Notes: generated by a model from the sequence alone, not told the origin. Counted from the stretch's first letter, positions 17,706 to 26,056 are shown. The stretch is DNA of 64,000 bases from Gracilimonas sp040882225 (GCA_040882225.1 JBBEBR010000017.1:62001-126000); one strand, 5' to 3'. Program-made: numbers and translations.

Positions 17706-17891
17706 ATGGAAGATTTGCAAGTAAAAGGTAACTGGAACGAAGTGAAAGGAAAGCTAAAGCAAAAGTATGCCGAACTCAGCGATGACGATCTTAAACACGC
17801 TGAAGGTAAAGAGGAGGAAATGATTGGCCGGCTGCAACAAAGGCTTGGCAAGAGCAAAGATCAAATCAAAAAAGAGATTTCCGAACTCTGA
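17706..17891 (+). CDS. CsbD-family stress protein
   Basis: A 61-residue, highly charged protein with the CsbD pattern 'VKGNWNEVKGKLKQKYAELS' and 'DDDLKHAEGKEEEMIGRLQQ'. CsbD is a general-stress protein of unknown biochemical role. I chose the ATG at 17706, which gives the family length; a TTG at 17664 in the same frame would overlap the dps stop and add 14 unrelated residues. A strong terminator follows. Confidence 0.92.
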   Translation: MEDLQVKGNWNEVKGKLKQKYAELSDDDLKHAEGKEEEMIGRLQQRLGKSKDQIKKEISEL

Positions 17892-17917
17892 TAAAAATTA
17901 TTTTAAGGAAGGATTGA

Positions 17918-17945
17918 GGGAAGATGAAAGTCTTCCCTTTTTTTT
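17918..17945 (+). terminator. Rho-independent terminator after csbD
   Basis: GGGAAGA (17918-17924) pairs with TCTTCCC (17931-17937) around a 6-base loop, followed by eight T. It ends the dps-csbD transcript just upstream of the foldback element. Confidence 0.9.
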
Positions 17946-17984
17946 GTTATGAAATTAGGGGACATTAGAAGCGCAGGACAATCA

Positions 17985-18186
17985 ACCTGTTTCGATTCTA
18001 AAATCTGTTAAAATACGCGGATGGTAGCACTTTAAGCAATCTCGAAGCGCCTGAAAGTCCTACGAGCGTTGCGCCCTGGCAAGGCCATGCCTTTGGCAGA
18101 ACGCTGCGAGGGCCTTCGGACGCTCGCAGGTTCTCCAAAATAAGCTTGTTCACTTCTGAAAGTGATTTTTAAGAATCGAAACAGGT
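17985..18186. mobile_element. MITE-like foldback element 1, 5-bp target duplication
   Basis: A 202-bp non-coding element bounded by perfect 15-bp terminal inverted repeats, ACCTGTTTCGATTCT at 17985-17999 and its complement at 18172-18186. The 5-mer AATCA occurs directly outside both ends (17980-17984 and 18187-18191), as expected of a target-site duplication. Inside, CCTACGAGCGT and ACGCTCGCAGG form a second inverted repeat with one mismatch, and a small hairpin (18150-18155 with 18160-18165) sits near the right end. No reading frame is carried. It occupies most of the csbD-mscS gap and ends 12 bases before the mscS start. Confidence 0.75.
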
Positions 18187-18198
18187 AATCACTAATCT

Positions 18199-19032
18199 AT
18201 GGATGTAATGGAATATTTTAATGGAATAAGTTCAGATGAATTATTGAACCTCGCTTATGTACATGGGCTAAATATATTAAGTGCAATTGCAGTACTTATA
18301 GTTGGTTTATGGATAGCGAAATATGTAACCAAAGTTACAGCAAAAGCCTTCAGCAAAAGCAATGTTGACAGTGCTCTGACCATTTTTTTAAAAAGTCTTA
18401 TTTCTATAGTTCTTAAGGTGCTTGTTTATATTACCGCACTGGGAATGCTGGGGGTTGAGATGACTTCTTTTATCGCCCTATTAGGTGCGGCCGGTTTAGC
18501 TGTTGGTTTGGCGCTGCAAGGCAGTTTGGCCAATTTCGCGGGCGGTGTGTTAATCCTGTTTTTTAAACCTTTCAGAGTGGGTGATTTTATAGAAGGCCAA
18601 AATCATAGCGGAACAGTAGAGCGTATTGATATTCTGCATACCATTCTTGCTACACCCGACAACCAGACGGTGGTAATTCCGAACGGGCAACTGGCAAATT
18701 CTCCCATCACCAATTATTCCACGAAAGCGACACGGCGCGCTCGTTTTGCAGTAGGCATTAGCTACGATTCTGATGTAAAGAAAGCACGTGAAGTTATCCT
18801 GCGGATTCTAAATGCGGATGAACGTACGCTTGAATTACCAGAGCCGGTTGTAGTTCTTAATGAACTGGCGGATAGTTCGCTGAACCTTTCTGCACGGGCA
18901 TGGACTAACACAGAGAATTACTGGGGTTTCTTTTGGGATAATCTGGAAAAAATAAAAGAAGAGCTCGACAAAGAAGGAATTGTGATTCCATTCCCCCAAA
19001 GAGATGTGCATTTAATTAAAGAAAAGGAATAG
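18199..19032 (+). CDS. mscS: Small-conductance mechanosensitive channel (MscS family)
   Basis: A 277-residue MscS-type channel that opens under membrane tension and releases solutes on hypo-osmotic shock. Three transmembrane segments lie in residues about 15-110. TM3 is the pore helix with the Gly/Ala-rich 'LGAAGLAVGLALQGSLANFA'. The cytoplasmic beta domain follows ('FRVGDFIEGQNHSGTVERID', 'VVIPNGQLANSPITNYS'). The start is ATG with no clear Shine-Dalgarno, because the foldback element ends just upstream; a second element follows the gene, so mscS is bracketed by both. Confidence 0.95.
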   Translation: MDVMEYFNGISSDELLNLAYVHGLNILSAIAVLIVGLWIAKYVTKVTAKAFSKSNVDSALTIFLKSLISIVLKVLVYITALGMLGVEMTSFIALLGAAGLAVGLALQGSLANFAGGVLILFFKPFRVGDFIEGQNHSGTVERIDILHTILATPDNQTVVIPNGQLANSPITNYSTKATRRARFAVGISYDSDVKKAREVILRILNADERTLELPEPVVVLNELADSSLNLSARAWTNTENYWGFFWDNLEKIKEELDKEGIVIPFPQRDVHLIKEKE

Positions 19033-19058
19033 AATTTTATAAAAGTATTTTAGAAATA

Positions 19059-19232
19059 ACCTGTTTCGATTAAAAAAAACTGTTATTGATCCGAAGGGAA
19101 CACTGCTTGTCAATCTCCTGTAAACTACTTTTCAGGCATTCCAGGGAGATCGCTTCGTCGACAACACTCTGAACTTAAATCTATAACAAGCCTTTCTCGC
19201 GAAGACGAGATAGTTTTTTAATCGAAACAGGT
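19059..19232. mobile_element. MITE-like foldback element 2
   Basis: A 174-bp element with the same termini as element 1: ACCTGTTTCGATTAAAAAA at 19059-19077 and its exact complement at 19214-19232 (19 bp). The flanking 5-mers are AAATA and TAATA, four of five equal, so a target duplication may have decayed. Blocks shared with element 1 inside the left arm include CTGTTA (19080 and 18005) and CAATCTC (19111 and 18037). A hairpin TCTCG/CGAGA (19195-19199, 19206-19210) sits where element 1 has a different-sequence hairpin. Non-coding. Together with the terminator below it fills the 330-base gap after mscS. Confidence 0.7.
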
Positions 19233-19239
19233 TAATAAG

Positions 19240-19276
19240 AAAGAATGAGAGAGCCAGATTTCTCACTCTTTTTTTC
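19240..19276 (+). terminator. Probable terminator downstream of mscS and element 2
   Basis: AAAGAATGAGA (19240-19250) pairs with TCTCACTCTTT (19261-19271) with one A-C mismatch, followed by a T-rich run. Beyond it, up to the DUF349 start, I see only A/T-rich sequence with a possible promoter. Confidence 0.65.
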
Positions 19277-19365
19277 TTTAAGGCAAAAATTGCCAATGAT
19301 TGTTTAGATATATTATCTTATCTGTTCTAATAAAGAAGGCATGAGCCGCAAATTAAAAGTCCCAC

Positions 19366-21426
19366 GTGGAAAGGAAGGTCGCAGTGTCGAACCTGGAGCA
19401 AAACAATATAGATTCTAAAGAAGCAGAAAACGTAGATAAAAGTGAAGAAGTTGTTGCTGAAGAATCAACAAGTAAAGAAGAAGTAAACTCGTCTGAACCT
19501 GAGTCGGAAGCCGGAGAGGAGCCCACATCCCCCGAAAACGCAGAGGAAGCATCTGAAGAAGTTGTAGAAGAAGCTGCAAAAGAAGAGCCCGCTCAGGAAA
19601 CAGCCGAATCCAATTCAGAAGAGGAAGAGAAAAAGGCTGAAACAAAGTCTGAAGAGGAACAGCCGGTTGAAGATTCTGAAGATGATCATACCGATGATGA
19701 TTCTGTTGAGGAAAAAACTGAGGAAAGTGAAGAAGCTGAAAGTTCTGAGACCGTAGAATTTTATCGCAATATTGTTGATCGCACCAAAGAACTTGTAGTA
19801 CAAACCGATTGGGCTTTTGTTTCTGCTGAATTGGGCGCTCTTGGCCAAAATATAAATGAAGGCCCTGAAACTACCGGAGAGGAAGCCAAAAAATTCATTG
19901 ATGAATTTCAGGCAATCCGTACCGATTTTGAAGAAAAGAAAAGAACGCATTACGAAGAGCTGAATAAGAAAAAGGATGAAAATTTAGCTAAAAAGAAAGA
20001 CCTGCTTAAATCGCTTTCAAATATTGTAAGCGAGGAAAACTGGATAGCCACTAAAGAAGTTGGTCAAATTCGTGGAAAGTGGGAATCCATCAAGTTGTTA
20101 CCGCAGGGAGAGGCTGAGGCATTAAATGAGCGGTATGCTGCCTTTGTGCAAGAATTTGAAGATCATAAAGTAGACCGGCTGGTCAAGAAGCTTCAGCAGG
20201 AAGAAGAAAACCTTGAGCTGAAACTCTTACTGCTTGATAAAATGGATGCTCTCAATGAGAGCCTTAAAGGTGAAAAAGCTGATTTTGAAGAATTAAGCAA
20301 GCAATTTGAGGCACTTCTTTCTCAGTGGAGAAAAGTAGGCCGTGTTACTGCCGAAAAGAATCAGGGGCTTTGGGACCGCCACAATGCCGCGCAGAACACC
20401 TTCAGCGAGATGCGTTTTAAGTACGATAAAAATTACAGAACGCAGATTGAGAAGGCGCTCGGTAAAAAGAAAAAGCTTATCAAGGAAGCCGAGGCGTTAG
20501 TAGATCAGGAGAACATAGCGCAGGCCGCCCGAAAAGTTAACAAGCTGCACAAAGCCTGGAAGGGTGCCGGAAATCTTCCCCAAAAAGAAGAAAATGAAAT
20601 GTGGGATTTGTTTAAGGCTGCTACCGATGCCTTCAACGAGAAGAAGTCCGACAACATAGATGTGCTTCGCGAGCAGGAAGAAAAAAATCTTGAAAAGAAA
20701 CAGGTTCTTATTCAAAAAGCGGAAGAGGCTAAAGACACCGAAGATTTTGATGCCGGGCATCAAACCATGCAAAACCTGATGAACGAATGGAAGAAAATTG
20801 GGCCGGTTCCGCGTAAAAGATCATCCAAAATCTGGAAGAAGTTCAAAGGGGCAATGGATGAATTTTATGACAAGAGACGTGAAAGTTTCAAAGAGCAACG
20901 GCAGGATCAAAAAGAAAACCTCTCTACGAAACAGGATATACTGTCAAAACTTGAAGAACTTAGCAAACACGATGACCCTGCTTTAGCGGTTGAAGAAGCT
21001 AAAAAGCTGCAAGAAGAATTCAAAAATGCCGGGCATGTTCCAATCAAAATGAAGAACAAAATTTGGAAGCAGTATCGTGAAGCCTGTGATGTAATTTATG
21101 AGCGATACCGTGCTTCAGGTTCAGATTTGGGAATGGAGAAAAAACTCGCCAAGCAAGGGGTTGATCCGGATTCCAGAAAAGTGATTATTAAGTACAGGAA
21201 AGAAATTTCTCATCTGAAAAAAGATATATCAAAGCTTGAAAGCGAGGTAATTCAATTCGAGGAAGCACAAACATATTTTAAGCCAACCAATAAGGGTAAT
21301 GTGCTAAAAGATGAATTACAGGCAAAAATAGATAAAGCAGAAGTGGTTATTGATGAAAAACGAACACGGCTTCATGAGCTCGATCGAAAAATCAATGACT
21401 TAAAATCAGAAGATGAGGAAGAATAG
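19366..21426 (+). CDS. DUF349 repeat protein with acidic N-terminal tail
   Basis: A 686-residue, almost fully helical protein. Residues 1-125 are a Glu/Ser/Ala-rich low-complexity acidic region. Residues about 130-610 hold several DUF349 repeats of about 70 residues, each with a Trp-Lys and 'G.vP++...lW..F' core ('WKGAGNLPQKEENEMWDLF', 'WKKIGPVPRKRSSKIWKKF', 'FKNAGHVPIKMKNKIWKQY'). The C-terminus is a coiled coil. DUF349 proteins are of unknown function; some are linked to ribosome or nucleic acid metabolism. The start may be GTG 19366 or GTG 19384, the latter with AGGAAGG five bases before it. A 25-codon frame from ATG 19341 overlaps this start in another frame. Confidence 0.88.
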   Translation: MERKVAVSNLEQNNIDSKEAENVDKSEEVVAEESTSKEEVNSSEPESEAGEEPTSPENAEEASEEVVEEAAKEEPAQETAESNSEEEEKKAETKSEEEQPVEDSEDDHTDDDSVEEKTEESEEAESSETVEFYRNIVDRTKELVVQTDWAFVSAELGALGQNINEGPETTGEEAKKFIDEFQAIRTDFEEKKRTHYEELNKKKDENLAKKKDLLKSLSNIVSEENWIATKEVGQIRGKWESIKLLPQGEAEALNERYAAFVQEFEDHKVDRLVKKLQQEEENLELKLLLLDKMDALNESLKGEKADFEELSKQFEALLSQWRKVGRVTAEKNQGLWDRHNAAQNTFSEMRFKYDKNYRTQIEKALGKKKKLIKEAEALVDQENIAQAARKVNKLHKAWKGAGNLPQKEENEMWDLFKAATDAFNEKKSDNIDVLREQEEKNLEKKQVLIQKAEEAKDTEDFDAGHQTMQNLMNEWKKIGPVPRKRSSKIWKKFKGAMDEFYDKRRESFKEQRQDQKENLSTKQDILSKLEELSKHDDPALAVEEAKKLQEEFKNAGHVPIKMKNKIWKQYREACDVIYERYRASGSDLGMEKKLAKQGVDPDSRKVIIKYRKEISHLKKDISKLESEVIQFEEAQTYFKPTNKGNVLKDELQAKIDKAEVVIDEKRTRLHELDRKINDLKSEDEEE

Positions 21427-21534
21427 GTTCCTTTTTAGGTTTTAATAATTAGGGGAATGGGTATAAAAAATAAATAAGAGCGACCTCGTTTTGTAGAAAT
21501 TCTTAATGTAGAGGGAACATCTCCGGCTTTTATT

Positions 21535-21542
21535 TACTTTTG
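21535..21542 (+). promoter_or_regulatory. Candidate Bacteroidota -7 element
   Basis: TACTTTTG matches TAnnTTTG exactly and lies 28 bases before the MBL-fold ATG. I do not find a TTG at the standard -33 spacing, so this is tentative. Confidence 0.35.
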
Positions 21543-21570
21543 TAGAAGATAGATTAATAAAACAGATTTG

Positions 21571-22461
21571 ATGGATAGCTCAGCCAAAATAAAATTTTGG
21601 GGGACCCGCGGGTCCACGCCATGTGCCAATGCAGAAAATATGCACTTTGGCGGCAATACTACGTGTGTTGAAATCCAAATTCCTGGCTCTGATCAATTGC
21701 TGATTTTAGATTGCGGCACAGGTTTTCGAAATATGGGAAACTCGCTTCAGGCACAGAAAAGAACATTAAAAGGCCGAATTTTTATTACTCATCCTCATTG
21801 GGACCACCTTCAGGGTTTTCCCTATTTTAAGCCCTTTTATGAAAGAGAAAACGAGTTTCGCATTTATATTCCTCCACAAGAGTTATTAGGATGTAAAGAA
21901 ATTCTTCAGGGGCATATGTCGGACACTTTTTTCCCGGTTTCGATTGATATGTTAGAAGCGGATATCGAATGCGAGACTTATAAAATCGGTAAAAAGAATT
22001 TTGATGATTTCACCATTGAATACATGTGGGCACATCATACTATACCCACAGCAATTTATAAGCTGGAAATAGGTGGAAATGTAGTAGTATTTGCTCCTGA
22101 CAATGAACTTCCCATTGACGGTTCGCCGGAATCGGAGAAATTTATCGCGGAATTCTCTGCCTTCATACAAAGTGCGGATGCTCTAATACATGATGCGCAA
22201 TACTCTAAAGAACAATATTTGCAACGTCAGGGATGGGGACATTGCGCCTGGGAATTAATTGCTGAGTTAGCTAAGGAACAAAAAGTAAAACAGCTATTTC
22301 TTGTTCATCACGATCCCGATAGCACGGATGATTATTTGAGTGAGTTAGAAGTGAGAATAAAAAGAGAGTATTCTGAATTTGAGGAAATTTGTCTGGTAAA
22401 AGAAGGGCAGGAATTAATCCTGCCCAATAAAGCCTTCTATAAAAAGGTGGTTAACCGTTAG
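21571..22461 (+). CDS. MBL-fold metallohydrolase
   Basis: A 296-residue metallo-beta-lactamase-fold hydrolase. The opening 'KIKFWGTRGSTPCANAENMH' and 'FGGNTTCVEI' are typical of the subgroup related to RNase Z and cyclic-nucleotide phosphodiesterases. The metal site motif is 'ITHPHWDHLQGFPYF' (HxHxDH), followed by 'HDAQYSKEQY' and 'LVHHDPDSTDD' for the remaining ligands. Substrate not known. I start at ATG 21571 rather than the TTG one codon upstream. It converges on the next gene with a 4-base overlap of the stop codons. Confidence 0.9.
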   Translation: MDSSAKIKFWGTRGSTPCANAENMHFGGNTTCVEIQIPGSDQLLILDCGTGFRNMGNSLQAQKRTLKGRIFITHPHWDHLQGFPYFKPFYERENEFRIYIPPQELLGCKEILQGHMSDTFFPVSIDMLEADIECETYKIGKKNFDDFTIEYMWAHHTIPTAIYKLEIGGNVVVFAPDNELPIDGSPESEKFIAEFSAFIQSADALIHDAQYSKEQYLQRQGWGHCAWELIAELAKEQKVKQLFLVHHDPDSTDDYLSELEVRIKREYSEFEEICLVKEGQELILPNKAFYKKVVNR

Positions 22462-22937
22462 AAGTAATACCTGATACCAAGAGCACCATTTCCTGCAAAA
22501 TCGGTGTCTGGGGTTAAATTTAGGATTGGTACAGCCTCTACAAATAAATCTAAAGGCGCTTCATCAAATACATAATTCAGGCCGAACGGAATTCTTACTC
22601 CCGCCTGTGCATTATCAGAGAAAATGATTCGCGCTCCAAGGCCATAGTAAAAAGCAAGTTCGCCTCTTTCCACACCATTAAACCATGTGTGGAGTAAATA
22701 ATCGGCATGTAAATGTACCGCTTCATTTGCTCTCGACAACGACCAAGCAGCACCAAGGGCAAAGGCAGAACGGTTGTTGTTCCACGATTTTATAGATACC
22801 CCCGTAGGTTCACCAAGCATTGCGCCAACTCCAAAATTGCCGCCATCTCCATTAGCCTGAGCCGCCGCAGTTTGAGGTGTAAAACTGATAACAGCACCTG
22901 TTAAAATTAAAAAAGTAAATAGTTTCGATAGGTTCAT
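22458..22937 (-). CDS. Small exported beta-barrel protein
   Basis: A 159-residue protein with a signal peptide (residues 1-26, cleavage after AAA-QA) followed by alternating strands ('FGVGAMLGEPTGVSIKSW', 'RSAFALGAAWSLS', 'LAFYYGLGARIIFSD') and a terminal aromatic 'GIRYYF', as expected of an eight-strand outer-membrane barrel recognised by BamA. Function unknown; similar small barrels are common in this phylum. Its 3' end overlaps the convergent MBL gene by four bases. The 161 bases upstream separate it from the divergent arsenosugar operon. Confidence 0.8.
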   Translation of the reverse strand: MNLSKLFTFLILTGAVISFTPQTAAAQANGDGGNFGVGAMLGEPTGVSIKSWNNNRSAFALGAAWSLSRANEAVHLHADYLLHTWFNGVERGELAFYYGLGARIIFSDNAQAGVRIPFGLNYVFDEAPLDLFVEAVPILNLTPDTDFAGNGALGIRYYF

Positions 22938-23098
22938 AATATTATTTTATCCTTGTGAATGTTTCTTAGTGTTTAATCCGATTACCGCTAATAAAGTTTC
23001 TGTTTCTAACATTAATTGACTTCCTTAAAATTCAGCCTGAAGCTTTCTGAACCAGAAATGATGGTGGGCAGATACATTAAACTATAATAAACCTGTTT

Positions 23099-23434
23099 AT
23101 GGACACATCCTATTACAAAAAAGAAGACCTCAAAAAATTTGGAGACATCAGTGATTTTCAGGAGAAACTGGGGAAGAAGTTTTTCGATTACTACAATGAA
23201 GTTTTTGAAGAAGGTGCATTATCTAAACGAGAAAAATCTCTAATTGCCTTAGCCGTAGCCCACGCCTTACAATGCCCATATTGTATAGACGCCTATACTA
23301 CCGGCAGCCTCGAAACCGGGGCGAGCGAAGAGCAAATGATGGAAGCGGTGCATGTTGCGGCAGCCATCCGCGGAGGCTCTTCGTTGGTACACGGAGTACA
23401 AATGATGAATAATGTTAAAGATCTTTCCATGTGA
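23099..23434 (+). CDS. Arsenosugar biosynthesis-associated peroxidase-like protein
   Basis: A 111-residue carboxymuconolactone decarboxylase/AhpD-fold protein. The AhpD-type catalytic motif is 'ALQCPYCIDAYTTGSLETG' (CxxC plus His-like positions nearby). It matches the group found next to ArsS in arsenosugar clusters. Its role there is not proven; a redox or thiol function is inferred from the CxxC. It starts the four-gene cluster, with arsS 81 bases downstream. Confidence 0.9.
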   Translation: MDTSYYKKEDLKKFGDISDFQEKLGKKFFDYYNEVFEEGALSKREKSLIALAVAHALQCPYCIDAYTTGSLETGASEEQMMEAVHVAAAIRGGSSLVHGVQMMNNVKDLSM

Positions 23435-23515
23435 TTTGGAATGGGAATGTGCGTTTTTATTTTGATGTTGCTCATCGCAAATGATTGACGTACGGGAATT
23501 TTTTATGAAGGGGAT

Positions 23516-24571
23516 ATGGAAATGGTAAAGACATTAAAAGTGGAAGGGCATTCTTTGGCTGACCCAAAAGAGCAGCTAAAAGTTTTGAACAATCATAACG
23601 ATCGCATCAGAAGTTTTACGAGATTCAGGGAGAAGTTAGAGGAGGTAAATTTATTTCCTCTGAAACCCACGGGCATTGAGATTTTTCAGATGAACGTAGG
23701 CTACATGTGCAACATGACTTGCAAACACTGTCACGTTGATGCCGGCCCCGATCGCAAAGAAATCATGAGTAAAAAAACTTTTGAGTATTGCCTTGATGCA
23801 CTAAAGAAAAGCAACATCTCTACCGTTGATCTTACCGGCGGAGCTCCCGAAATGAACCCTCACTTTCGGTGGTTTGTGGAAGAGGTTTCGGAGCTGGGAA
23901 AGCATGTTATCGTAAGGTCAAATCTCACCATTTTGACGACCAATAAATTCAGTGACCTTCCGCAGTTTTTTAAAAAACACAAAGTAGAAGTTACCTGTTC
24001 ACTCCCATTTTATAGTAAGAGGCGAACCGATCAGCAACGCGGAGAAGGTACTTATGATAAATCGGTGGTGGCACTGAAAAGGCTTAATGAATTAGGGTAT
24101 GGGAAGGAAGATTCCGGGCTGTTGTTAAACCTCGTGTATAATCCAACCGGCGCTTTTTTACCGGGTGATCAAAGCGAGATAAAGCAGGAATTCGAGAAAG
24201 AACTTATGAGAAACCACGGAATTGAGTTCAATGATTTGTACACGATTACCAACCTGCCAATCAGTCGTTTTTTGAATTTTTTACTGATGACGGATAACCT
24301 TGAAGATTATATGGAAAAGCTGATTCAGGCTTTTAATCCTGCCGCTGCAGAAGGAGTCATGTGCAGAGATACTATTTCGATTGGCTGGGACGGGCGTTTA
24401 TTCGATTGTGATTTCAACCAAATGCTTGAGATGGAAACTCATAAAGACAGCGTGCGCCACATAAAAGATTTTGACGAACAGCTCCTAAATAACCGTGAAA
24501 TAATGATTAATCAGCATTGTTTTGGTTGTACCGCAGGGGCGGGAAGCAGTTGTGGCGGAGCTACGGTTTGA
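23516..24571 (+). CDS. arsS: Arsenosugar biosynthesis radical SAM protein ArsS
   Basis: A 351-residue radical SAM enzyme. The 4Fe-4S motif is in 'NVGYMCNMTCKHCHVDAGPD' (C-x3-C-x2-C), and a C-terminal Cys-rich region ('QHCFGCTAGAGSSCGGATV') probably binds an auxiliary cluster. In cyanobacteria ArsS makes the 5'-deoxyadenosyl arsenical that is the precursor of arsenosugars, using dimethylarsenite from ArsM. No ArsM or ArsR is encoded here. The reading frame is complete. The gap after it carries a decayed copy of its own 3' end. Confidence 0.94.
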   Translation: MEMVKTLKVEGHSLADPKEQLKVLNNHNDRIRSFTRFREKLEEVNLFPLKPTGIEIFQMNVGYMCNMTCKHCHVDAGPDRKEIMSKKTFEYCLDALKKSNISTVDLTGGAPEMNPHFRWFVEEVSELGKHVIVRSNLTILTTNKFSDLPQFFKKHKVEVTCSLPFYSKRRTDQQRGEGTYDKSVVALKRLNELGYGKEDSGLLLNLVYNPTGAFLPGDQSEIKQEFEKELMRNHGIEFNDLYTITNLPISRFLNFLLMTDNLEDYMEKLIQAFNPAAAEGVMCRDTISIGWDGRLFDCDFNQMLEMETHKDSVRHIKDFDEQLLNNREIMINQHCFGCTAGAGSSCGGATV

Positions 24572-24635
24572 GAATATCGAATATTCAATATTGAATTAAG
24601 AATAATGAAGTAAAGTAAAAAGGCTCGCTGAGCCG

Positions 24636-24686
24636 TTTGGCGGTATGGACAGTTCAGGCAGCAGTTACAGCAGAGCCACGGTTTGA
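24636..24686 (+). pseudogene. Degenerate duplicate of the arsS 3' end
   Basis: Seventeen codons from TTT to TGA read FGGMDSSGSSYSRATV, the same length as the true ArsS C-terminus FGCTAGAGSSCGGATV with 8 of 16 residues equal and the stop in the same place. The last 29 bases are 23/29 identical to arsS. Both Cys are lost, so it can have no cluster-binding role. It lies about 100 bases after the arsS stop. Two imperfect direct repeats, AATTCCCCAATAAC and GAATTCCCAATAAC (24693-24706 and 24707-24720), directly follow, so the gap was built by small duplications. Confidence 0.55.
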
Positions 24687-24721
24687 ACAACCAATTCCCC
24701 AATAACGAATTCCCAATAACC

Positions 24722-25315
24722 ATGCCAAAAAACAAACTCATCATTTTTGTTAAAAACGAAGAAATAGGTAAGGTAAAAACTCGCCTGGCCGAATCCATTG
24801 GGGATGCCCAGGCGCTGAAAATTTACCGCCAACTTTTGAGGCACACTCATGAACAGGCGAGTAGAACAAACGCGACAAAAGAAGTCTGGTATTCCAACTT
24901 TATAACGGAAAATGATCTCTGGGATTCCGGCAATTTCACCAAGAAAAAGCAATCGGGAAGTGATCTTGGAGCACGAATGTCGGGCGCGTTTCGGGAATCA
25001 CTTCAACTGAAAAAAGCACAAAATGTAGTGTTAATCGGCAGTGATTGTCCAGGGTTAACAGCCGAAATCATCAACAACGCTTTCCGGCAATTAAGTGGAA
25101 AAAATATTGTGATAGGCCCGGCTTTAGATGGTGGATATTATTTAATCGGGATGAGCAGTTATTTTCCTGAGCTGTTCGAAAATATGGTATGGAGTACGGA
25201 TTCCGTTTTGGAAGATACCGTTGAAATCATCCGAAAAACTGGCGCATCTTTTGCATTGCTTGAGGAATTAAATGATGTAGACACCGCAGAAGATTTGGAG
25301 TGGATGGATAAATGA
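24722..25315 (+). CDS. TIGR04282-type arsenosugar biosynthesis glycosyltransferase
   Basis: A 197-residue protein with a nucleotidyl/glycosyltransferase-A fold: 'LIIFVKNEEIGKVKTRLAES' at the N-terminus replaces the sugar-nucleotide loop, then 'VLIGSDCPGLTAEIINNAF' and 'GPALDGGYYLIGMS'. It matches the small glycosyltransferase group that travels with ArsS. The ATG at 24722 agrees with the family start; a TTG 39 bases upstream in frame lies within the arsS remnant. Its stop overlaps the next start by four bases (ATGA). Confidence 0.9.
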   Translation: MPKNKLIIFVKNEEIGKVKTRLAESIGDAQALKIYRQLLRHTHEQASRTNATKEVWYSNFITENDLWDSGNFTKKKQSGSDLGARMSGAFRESLQLKKAQNVVLIGSDCPGLTAEIINNAFRQLSGKNIVIGPALDGGYYLIGMSSYFPELFENMVWSTDSVLEDTVEIIRKTGASFALLEELNDVDTAEDLEWMDK

Positions 25316-26007
25316 TCAGCATAATAATTCCCACATATAATGAAGAAAAGAATATCGGGGAGCTGCTTAATTATCTTAAAAAATATGTAGAAAATGAGAA
25401 TGCTGAACTGTTGGTAGTGGATGGAGGCAGTTCAGATTCTACGATTCAGGCGGCTGAGTCGTTAGGAGCAAGAGTAATAATTTCAGCCCAAAAAGGCCGG
25501 GCGAAACAAATGAATTTTGGTGCCAAAATGGCCTCTGGCGAATGGCTGTATTTTCTGCATGCCGACACTTTTCCACCCCCTACATTTCTGGATGATATCA
25601 GGCAAAAAACAGCCCGTGGTTTTGGGTGCGGGTGCTTCCGTTTGCGCTTCAATAACTTACACCCGGCGCTCCGTTTTTATGGTTGGTTTACCCGCTTTGA
25701 TATAGGGATTTTCAGGTTTGGAGATCAGAGCTTATTTGTAAAAAAAGCGCTTTTCTGGAAAGTGGGCGGGTTCAACGAAAATTTATTGGTGATGGAAGAT
25801 CAGGAGATTATAACGAGGTTAAAGAAGCGCGCGCAATTTTGCATCATAAAAAAAGAGGTTGTTACTTCAGCACGCAAATATGGTGAAATTGGGGTGTTCA
25901 AATTGCAGCTAATTTTCGCTATTATTGTACTGCTTTACTACATGCAAGTAAGCCAAAATGTGTTAGCACACTTTTATAAAAAGATCAGCGCCGGCAGTGA
26001 ATATTAA
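25312..26007 (+). CDS. TIGR04283-type arsenosugar biosynthesis glycosyltransferase
   Basis: A 231-residue family 2 glycosyltransferase. 'SIIIPTYNEEKNIGELLNYL' begins the nucleotide-sugar fold, 'ELLVVDGGSSDSTIQAA' contains the first Asp, and 'GEWLYFLHADTFPPPTF' carries the metal-binding DxD-like position (HAD). A hydrophobic segment near the C-terminus ('LQLIFAIIVLLYYMQV') suggests membrane association. It is translationally coupled to the preceding transferase. With ArsS it completes the genes for the sugar part of an arsenosugar. Confidence 0.92.
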   Translation: MISIIIPTYNEEKNIGELLNYLKKYVENENAELLVVDGGSSDSTIQAAESLGARVIISAQKGRAKQMNFGAKMASGEWLYFLHADTFPPPTFLDDIRQKTARGFGCGCFRLRFNNLHPALRFYGWFTRFDIGIFRFGDQSLFVKKALFWKVGGFNENLLVMEDQEIITRLKKRAQFCIIKKEVVTSARKYGEIGVFKLQLIFAIIVLLYYMQVSQNVLAHFYKKISAGSEY

Positions 26008-26056
26008 GTTAGTGTTAAAAGGACGAATCAGTAAAGAGGTTAAGGTTCTTTATCGC

